Shown here one piece after another: positions 57,214 through 64,000 of a stretch of 64,000 nt of DNA. The position numbers were made by a program, and so were the translations under genes. The DNA lies in assembly GCF_000576305.1 (NCBI RefSeq), contig NZ_BAVZ01000010.1:94089-158088 (forward strand), written 5' to 3'. The notes beneath the pieces were generated by a model. That model made no database searches and was not told the origin of the DNA. It saw only the letters and a list, made by a program, of their open reading frames with translations. Source of the stretch: Paenibacillus pini JCM 16418 (lineage in GTDB: Bacteria; Bacillota; Bacilli; Paenibacillales; Paenibacillaceae). Each line of letters starts with the position of its first letter. Position 1 is the stretch's first letter.

Positions 57214-58638
57214 ATGTCATATCGTATTCTTATCGTTGATGATACTAAATTTTTGCGGTTGATGTTGACGGATATTTTAAGCAAATCGGGCTATGAAGTA
57301 GTTGGTCAAGCAGAGAATGGTTTAATCGGGGTTGAGATGTTCAAAGAGCTAAAACCGGATATTGTCATTATGGATATCACGATGCCTGAGATGGATGGAA
57401 TTACAGCGTTAAAGGAGATTAGAGCATTTGATTCGAGGTCCGTGGTGCTAATATGTTCTGCGATGAGTCAACGAGATTTGATCTCCAAAGCATTAAAAGC
57501 GGGTGCGAATAACTATGTGACCAAGCCTTTTGAGCCGGAACGCGTAAATGAAATTATTCAAGAGGTTCTGCCATTAGTGGATAAGAACAAACTGGATGAA
57601 CTGCACGAAGTTGAGAGTAACCGTATCCATGAACTCAACCGAATGAATGAGCTTAATTATCAGAAAGAACTCAATCATCAGATTGAACTTAAACATATAA
57701 ATGAGGTCAAGCGGGACAATGAGATCGATCAAACTAAAGTGATACCTAAAAATCAGGACGAAGAATTGATCATTAATTTTGTAATGGAAGAAGATTTAAT
57801 CGAAGAATTACTAGTTAAAGATGAGGTTGTTGAAGAAGTTGCGATCGAGGATGAATCAGAAACAAGTGAACAGGGAGAGCCGGAGATTGTAAGCCAACAG
57901 ATTGTTCAGGCGGAGCCGAGAGAAGAATTTGGCTCGCTTTTGCAGAATGATGATGCCTCTAGGGACGATTTTAAGTTTAATACTGCAGAAGAAGTAGCTG
58001 CCACTATATTAGATCAAGAAATTGAAAAGATCGATGAAGAATTAACAGTAGAAGTTAAAGGGAATTCGGATAAAGTACTAGATATTACATCCGAGAGAGC
58101 AACAGAAATTGAAAAAAGTAATCATGAGGACGAAGTCATTGAAACGGAAAATATAACCGACGAGGCTGAATTAGATGCTGATGAAATTGCAGCTGAAGAA
58201 GCAATTGAAGAGAACGAAGCTGTGAATGCAGAAGCTCAATCACATGATGATTGGCTGGATGATTTTATAACATCAAATACAAAAAAGTCGGGGGATTCTA
58301 CGATGTCGGGATATCAACAAACTATGGAGAAGAACAAAGAAGGACAAGCAGACCAAAATAAAGAAATTGTTCCCGTTGATAGCACTCACAATCAGCTTGA
58401 AATCAAAAGAAAAAGTATGAGAAATTTTGCGAGTAGTTTCATGTGTAAATGGACAGAGCAAATCGACGATAAAGAGGTTAATTATATAATCGTGTATAGC
58501 GAATATGACAAGTCCATTCGATTTGATAAGACATCATCTGATGATACAAGAGAGAGTCTTCAGTTATCTTTAGACGGATTTTCATTTATTATTGATTGGT
58601 TAGAACAGAAAGGTGTTAAATTCGAAAGATTTATATAA
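57214..58638 (+). CDS. Response regulator with long acidic linker and novel C-terminal domain
   Basis: About 474 residues. Residues 1-120 form a CheY-like receiver domain: LIVDDTKFLRLML, phosphoacceptor in VIMDITMPEMDG, and Lys in NNYVTKPFEPE. Then a stretch of E/L/N heptad-like repeats (HELNRMNELNYQKELNHQIE), about 200 very acidic residues likely disordered, and a folded-looking end (MRNFASSFMCKWTEQ ... FIIDWLEQKGVKFERF). There is no DNA-binding domain. It is the operon-distal partner of the pilus genes, so it probably controls pilus activity by protein contact. The ATG at 57214 fits the family start. Confidence 0.82.
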   Translation: MSYRILIVDDTKFLRLMLTDILSKSGYEVVGQAENGLIGVEMFKELKPDIVIMDITMPEMDGITALKEIRAFDSRSVVLICSAMSQRDLISKALKAGANNYVTKPFEPERVNEIIQEVLPLVDKNKLDELHEVESNRIHELNRMNELNYQKELNHQIELKHINEVKRDNEIDQTKVIPKNQDEELIINFVMEEDLIEELLVKDEVVEEVAIEDESETSEQGEPEIVSQQIVQAEPREEFGSLLQNDDASRDDFKFNTAEEVAATILDQEIEKIDEELTVEVKGNSDKVLDITSERATEIEKSNHEDEVIETENITDEAELDADEIAAEEAIEENEAVNAEAQSHDDWLDDFITSNTKKSGDSTMSGYQQTMEKNKEGQADQNKEIVPVDSTHNQLEIKRKSMRNFASSFMCKWTEQIDDKEVNYIIVYSEYDKSIRFDKTSSDDTRESLQLSLDGFSFIIDWLEQKGVKFERFI

Positions 58639-58673
58639 CGTTAAAGGAAAATTCAAAGTTAAGGAGGGCGTTC

Positions 58674-58952
58674 ATTATCATAAAGAATTTCAGGCATTTA
58701 ACTTTGTGTGATTCTTACCAACATTCACAGATTATAGATATGAAAAATGCGCAGCAAATCTTCGATAAAATTGTAACGGTCTATGGAAATAGAAAAGATA
58801 TATATGATCGCTACAGCAAAAAGAATATGTTCCAAGCGATGCAGAAAATTGGTGATGATACGTTATTGATTGTTGTGAGTATAAACAGCGATTGGTGGAG
58901 TCCTTGGAAAGGGTCTGTTACCGAAGACGTTTATTATTATAAAGAAGATTAA
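58674..58952 (+). CDS. Small protein of unknown function with an unusual start
   Basis: Either 82 residues from a TTG at 58704, which has no ribosome site, or about 92 residues from ATT at 58674, which is 6 nt behind the strong AAGGAGGGCG. The longer reading adds IIKNFRHLT. The protein has a Trp pair in SINSDWWSPWKGS and an aromatic acidic tail; I do not recognise a family. It follows the response regulator by 35 bp and precedes a terminator, so it ends the pilus operon. A lost base that removed an ATG is also possible. Confidence 0.55.
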   Translation: MIIKNFRHLTLCDSYQHSQIIDMKNAQQIFDKIVTVYGNRKDIYDRYSKKNMFQAMQKIGDDTLLIVVSINSDWWSPWKGSVTEDVYYYKED

Positions 58953-58956
58953 AATG

Positions 58957-59003
58957 AAGAAGTGGGCCTTCCTAACTATGGAAGATGCGCACTTCTTTTT
59001 TTG
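58957..59003 (+). terminator. Terminator at the end of the pilus operon
   Basis: AAGAAGTG / CACTTCTT stem with inner CTTCC/GGAAG pairing and a long T run. The rest of the gap to 59375 holds only one small hairpin (CAGCCC/GGGCTG near 59300-59317) and AT-rich sequence. Confidence 0.8.
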
Positions 59004-59375
59004 TCGGGATCAAAGGATAGAGAAGGCTGTCGAACATTACAATTTTACGAATGATTAGGAAGTTACTTTATATTAATCCACGATTAAGATTTCTTGAATT
59101 AGTTGAATAGACATCTAGAATACCCCGTAGAATTAGCTATAATAATGTGTAATAACCTCACTAATATTCATTCCTCTATGTGCTCCTTTCATGTTATACA
59201 ACTATTTAGAAAAAAGCTTCTGAAGTATTCTCATCTCAATACGTAGCCTATTCGTACTAGTAAACCAACTCCATTGGAAGTCTAACTATGTTTTAAATTC
59301 AGCCCCTGTGGGCTGAGTTTAATAGCCGCGTCTTAATTTAGACAAGGCATAAATATAATAAGATTGGGGTGTATT

Positions 59376-62300
59376 ATGAAAGCGCTTCAAAAATTCTTTG
59401 CTCAGAAGTGGTTTATCTATGTGGTATGCACAGCTATCATTTTTTCATCTTACTCTTTTGCGGGTCTAGCGATGGCCCAAACATCTGACATCAAGGGACA
59501 CTGGGCGGAGAAACAGCTAGAGGAGTGGCAAAATAAAGGGCTTCTGCATGGGTTCTCGGATGGTTCTTTAAGACCAAATTCGAGTATTACACGCGCAGAA
59601 CTTGCAGCTCTGATGAACAGGTACTTTAAATTTACGGTTCAGAAGGAGATCCAATTCACTGATCTAGTCAAGAATCAATGGCAGTATCCGGAGCTTGCAA
59701 GGCAGCACAAGCTGGCTATATCGAAGGATACAGCGATGGAACAATTCGTCCTGATAAGCAGGTGAGTCGACAAGAAGTAGCTGTAATGCTTGCAAATGTT
59801 ATCAAAGCAAGTGCAGCAGCCGAAAGTGACAAAAGCAGCTTTAGAGATGAAGCAGATATTGCTGCATGGAGTAAGAATGCGGTTAGGACGTTGGTCGCTA
59901 AAGGTTTAATTAGTGGCTACAAAGACGGTACTTTCCGTCCTCAAGCAAGTTTAACTCGTGCAGAGGCAGTTATCCTGCTAAGTCGAGTTCCCAATGCACA
60001 GAGTACTGTCTACGATAAAGCAGGAACTTACGGCCCAGCCACAGGCATGGATATGGTAATGGGTGACGTAATCATTAACGTCGCAGGCGTTACGTTACAG
60101 AATACAATGGTTCATGGTAATTTAGTGCTTGGTAAGGACATCGCTAGTGGGGATGTTACCTTAAAGAATGTAAAGGTAGAAGGAACAACGACAGTTAGTG
60201 GCGGTGGGGAGAAATCAATTCATTTGTTGGATACCACACTCGGTAAACTCGTTGTAAATAGAGAAAATGGTGTTGTCCGTATTGTTGCGGAATTAGCGTC
60301 TTCAATTCAAGATACAACCGTATTGTCCGCTGCAATTCTGGAGGAGAGCAGTAATCTGACAGGAGCAGGATTTATCAATGTTCTGTTGTCTAAGGGATTG
60401 AATTCTACTCTAAGCGGAACCTTTAAAGATCTCAAGATTGAAGCCACAAACATGAAGATTGAGATCCTGAAAGGATCTGTAGAATCTGTAACTGTTGATG
60501 GAAGTGGCAATACAATCACCTTGAGTAAGGATGCTAGTATTGTGAAGCTAGTGGTTAACGCATTAATAAAGTTATTAGGTAGTGGTAAGGTATCGACTGC
60601 AACAATTAATGAAGGTGGTAAAGGTTCATCCTTTGAGGTTGCGCCAACTAAAGTGGATGGTCCACAAAGTGGGTCCATCAAGGGCAATTCGACAGGAGGT
60701 TCTGGTGGTGGATCGAATACGGGTGGTGGAAGCAGCGGTGGCGGTGGTAGTACAGGTGGCGGTACTGGCGGAAATCCTGATACGTCCATTCCAGCAGCAC
60801 CAAGCGTTATCGGAGTATCGGAAGGGCAAACATACACATCTGGCGTACTCCCTAACTGGACAGATGCTGTAGGTACAACAAGCACGGCAACGTTAAACGG
60901 AGCTGCCTATATTAAGGGTAACGGTATCACTGAAGCGGGTGAGTACACGTTAGTTGTTACAGCTCTCAAGACTTCAACGGGAAAGACGTCAAAAACAACG
61001 GTTAAATTCAAGGTTGACCCTGCCGTTAAACTCATTGGCTATGTAAATGGTGAGACGAAATGGTCTGAGGCGAAAGCGATCGATGCTACCAAGCTGACGC
61101 ATATTGATTACGCTTTCACTCATATTTTAGATAACAAGCTTGTGCCCGTTGAAGGCAATTTTTATAAAGATAACTATGCCTATATGAAAAACTTGAAGAA
61201 GCAGAACCCAAATCTTAAAATTCTGAATTCCGTAGGTGGATGGGCAGCGAATGGGTTCTCGGATGCGGCATTCACGCCTGAAACACGCGAAGTATTTGTG
61301 AAGAGTATCATTGATTATATTGTTAAATATGATCTGGATGGCATCGACTTAGATTGGGAATATCCAACGCAAACAGCGGGGGATACCAAGGGAAGACCGG
61401 AAGACAAACAGAATTTCACATTGCTATTGAAATTGCTTCGGGAAAAGTTAAATGCACTAGGTCTAGAGCACAACAAGTATTATGAGCTCTCAATTGCAGC
61501 TGGAGCAGGTCCAAACTATCTAGCTGGTGTTGAAATCGAGAAGATTGTGCCACTCCTAGATAACATTAATATTATGACGTATGATCTCGCAGGCGGTTGG
61601 GTTCCTTATGCAGCCCACCACACGAATTTATATGGCAATATTAGTGTTGACTGGAGTGTAAATCTTTACTTAAAAGGTAAGGTACCTGCTAACAAAATCG
61701 TCATTGGCGCAGCCTTCTACAGCCACATGTGGATGGATGTTACATCCAAGGAGAATGGTGGATTAGGTCAACCTGCTACAGGTTCCGGGAATACACCAAC
61801 GTATAATGAAATTCTCGCGAAGTATAACGCAGCAAATGGATACAAGCGGTATTGGGATGATGCGGCGAAAGCGCCATATCGTTTCAATGGAAGCACGTTC
61901 ATATCGTATGATGATCCACAGTCTGTACACGAAAAAGCGAAGTATGTACTCGACAAGAAGCTCGGCGGAGCGATGTTCTGGGAATACAGCAATGACAGTA
62001 CAGGCACACTGCTGAATTCGTTAGCGAATGGACTTCAAGGTCTTCCATATGTACCAGGCCCTGAAGAGCCAAATCCAGATAACACCGTACCTGCTGTACC
62101 AAGTGTTTCTGGAGTATCCGAAGGACAAACTTACACTTCCGGTGTTCTTCCAAACTGGACGGATGAAGTAGGTACAACAAGCACGGCAACGTTAAACGGA
62201 GCTGCCTATATTAAGGGAAATGGTATCACTGAAGCGGGTGAGTACACGTTAGTTGTTACAGCTCTGCATAGTGTGAGCGGGAAGACGTCGAAGGCAACGG

Positions 62301-64000
62301 TTAAATTTAAGGTTGACCCTGCCGTTAAGCTCATCGGCTACGTAAATGGTGAGACGAAATGGTCTGAGGCGAAAGCGATAGATGCTACCAAGCTGACGCA
62401 TATTGATTACGCTTTCACTCATATTTTAGATAACAAGCTTGTGCCCGTTGAAGGTAATTTTTATAAAGATAACTATGCCTATATGAAAAACTTGAAGAAG
62501 CAGAACCCAAACCTCAAAATTCTAAATTCCGTAGGTGGATGGGCAGCGAATGGATTCTCGGATGCGGCATTCACGCCAGAAACACGCGAAATATTTACGA
62601 AGAGTATCATCGATTATATTGTTAAATATGATCTGGACGGTATCGACTTAGATTGGGAATATCCAACGCAAACAGCGGGGGATACCAAGGGAAGACCGGA
62701 AGACAAACAGAATTTCACATTGCTATTGAAATTGCTTCGGGAAAAGTTAAATGCACTAGGTCTAGAGCACAACAAGTATTATGAGTTATCGATTGCAGCT
62801 GGAGCAGGTCCAAACTATCTAGCAGGCGTTGAAATTGAGAAGATTGCGCCACTCCTAGATAATATTAATATTATGACCTATGATCTCGCAGGCGGTTGGG
62901 TTCCTTATGCAGCCCACCACACGAATTTATATGGCAATATTAGTGTGGACTGGAGTGTAAACCTTTTCCTAAAAGGTAAGGTACCTGCTAATAAAATCAT
63001 CATTGGGGCTGCATTCTACAGCCACATGTGGACGGATGTTACATCCAAGGAGAATGGTGGATTAGGCCAACCTGCTACAGGTTCCGGGAATACGCCAACG
63101 TATAATGAAATTCTCGCGAAGTATAACGCAGCAAATGGATACAAGCGGTATTGGGATGATGCGGCGAAAGCGCCATATCGTTTCAATGGAAGCACGTTCA
63201 TATCGTATGATGATCCACAGTCTGTACACGAAAAAGCGAAGTATGTACTCGACAAGAAGCTCGGTGGTGCGATGTTCTGGGAGTACAGCAATGACAGTAC
63301 AGGCACACTGCTGAATTCGTTAGCGAATGGACTTCAAGGTAAACCGTATGTACCAGGTCCAGAGGAACCAAACCCAGATAACACGGTGCCTGCTGTACCT
63401 AGCGTTACAGGCGTATCCGAAGGTCAAACGTACACTTCCGGTGTACTTCCGAATTGGACGGATGAAGTAGGTACGACAAGCACGGCGACGTTGAATGGAG
63501 CTGCCTATATTAAGGGCCAAGGAATCACCGAGGCGGGCGAATATACGCTTGTTGTTACGGCGCTGCACAATGTAAGTGGGAAGACGTCAAAAACAACGGT
63601 TAAATTCACTGTTGATCCTGCGGTTAAGTTGATTGGGTATGTAAATGGTGAGAATCAATGGTCTGAGGCGAAAGCGATTGATGCTACAAAGCTCACACAT
63701 ATTGATTACGCTTTCACTCATATTTCCAATAACCAGCTTGTGCCAGTTGAAGGTAATTTCTATGAGGCAAACTATGCTTATATGAAAAACCTGAAGAAGC
63801 AGAATCCAAATCTTAAAATTCTGAATTCGGTAGGCGGATGGGCAGCCGATGGTTTCTCAGATGCGGCATTAACGGCTGAATCTCGCGATACCTTTACGAA
63901 GAGTATCATCGATTATATTGTTCAATATGATTTGGACGGCATCGATCTGGACTGGGAATATCCTACGCAGACTGCTGGAGATACATTGGGAAGACCGGTT
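59376..64000 (+). CDS. SLH-anchored multi-GH18 chitinase-like protein (frameshifted, incomplete at window end)
   Basis: Signal peptide ending near AMAQT, then three SLH domains (DIKGHWAEKQLEEW; GYIEGYSDGTIRPDKQVSRQE; GLISGYKDGTFRPQASLTRAE) for cell-wall attachment. Next come a beta-rich region of about 230 residues and a Gly/Ser linker, then tandem units each of a bacterial Ig-like domain and a GH18 domain with active site DGIDLDWEYP (61337-61366, 62636-62665, 63935-63964). The frame breaks at about 59698-59703, where one more A gives LAKAAQAGYIEGY. No stop is met in that frame before the window end. It should act on surface-bound chitin or a related beta-glycan. Confidence 0.88.
60802..62100 (+). 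repeat. Tandem unit 1 (Ig-like plus GH18), 1299 bp
   Basis: 433-residue unit starting at PSVIGVSEGQTYTSG and ending after the linker PGPEEPNPDNTVPAV. The next copy follows with exactly the same period; stretches over 100 bp are identical to unit 2 (for example around 61375-61480). Confidence 0.9.
62101..63399 (+). repeat. Tandem unit 2 (Ig-like plus GH18), 1299 bp
   Basis: Same organisation and length as unit 1, with scattered mostly synonymous changes. The catalytic motif is conserved at 62636-62665. Confidence 0.9.
63400..64000 (+). repeat. Tandem unit 3, cut by the window end
   Basis: Begins with the same period. More diverged than units 1 and 2 (for example NGENQWSEAKA and FYEANYAY instead of NGETKWSEAKA and FYKDNYAY). 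The catalytic motif is present at 63935-63964. Confidence 0.88.

Noticed and set aside
60307..60885. Minus-strand open frame of 192 residues rich in Pro
   Set aside because: It is the antisense of the Gly/Ser linker and beta-region of the SLH protein; low complexity explains its length.
60802..64000. Regularly spaced repeats as a CRISPR array or mobile repeat
   Set aside because: The 1299-bp period is in-frame protein domains with conserved catalytic motifs, not short repeats with spacers.
1..64000. Prophage, insertion sequence, tRNA or rRNA genes
   Set aside because: No transposase, integrase, phage structural gene, terminal inverted repeats or RNA gene sequence was recognised on either strand.

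Overview
The window looks like chromosome of a Paenibacillus-type Bacillota (Gram-positive, monoderm). The signs are strong GGAGG ribosome sites, lipobox substrate-binding proteins, YesM/YesN-type two-component pairs beside sugar ABC transporters, S-layer-homology (SLH) exoenzymes, and a type IV pilus operon without a secretin. No rRNA, tRNA, CRISPR array or insertion sequence was recognised. The species is an inference; no marker gene is present.

Layout. 1-7.0 kb: a YesM/YesN regulator pair (minus strand) divergent from a sugar ABC transporter (binding protein and two permeases). 7.1-8.2 kb: a CidA/CidB-like pair. 8.5-20.8 kb: a visibly AT-richer island with a second D-Ala-D-Ala ligase under its own promoter, then one long co-directional run: orphan PTS EIIC, glycosyltransferase, split transketolase, divergent ATP-grasp ligase, two paralogous proteins with a nucleoside-diphosphate-kinase-like domain, SAM methyltransferase, class IV aminotransferase, PhnP-like metallo-hydrolase and a nucleotidyltransferase. 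It reads as an uncharacterised small-molecule biosynthetic cluster. 21-35.4 kb: ordinary accessory and housekeeping genes (YdjC deacetylase, OmpR/HK pair with a secreted protein, threonine aldolase, TauE, ferritin-like, aminoglycoside-phosphotransferase-like, MazG-like, LOG, SNF2 helicase with SWIM protein). 35.6-42.3 kb: a second YesM/YesN pair, here co-directional with a second sugar ABC transporter. 42.4-46.8 kb: msrA, a secreted modular chitinase and small proteins. 47-59 kb: a type IV pilus operon (minor pilins, pilB, pilT, pilC, pilA, pilD, pilM, pilN-like, pilO-like, response regulator). 59.4 kb to the end: an SLH-anchored protein with at least three tandem, nearly identical Ig-like plus GH18 units, running off the window.

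How it fits together. The chitinase, the pilus operon and the SLH multi-GH18 protein are neighbours, and one minor pilin ends in a CBM5/12-like chitin-binding module matching that of the chitinase. This suggests a chitin-contacting surface system. Candidate CcpA (cre-like) sites lie upstream of both sugar ABC systems, the orphan EIIC and the chitinase.

Caution. At least seven genes are broken by a single-base frameshift with the family sequence continuing in the next frame, most next to short homopolymers. Uncorrected sequencing indels are the simplest explanation, so these genes are annotated as joined, frameshifted CDSs.
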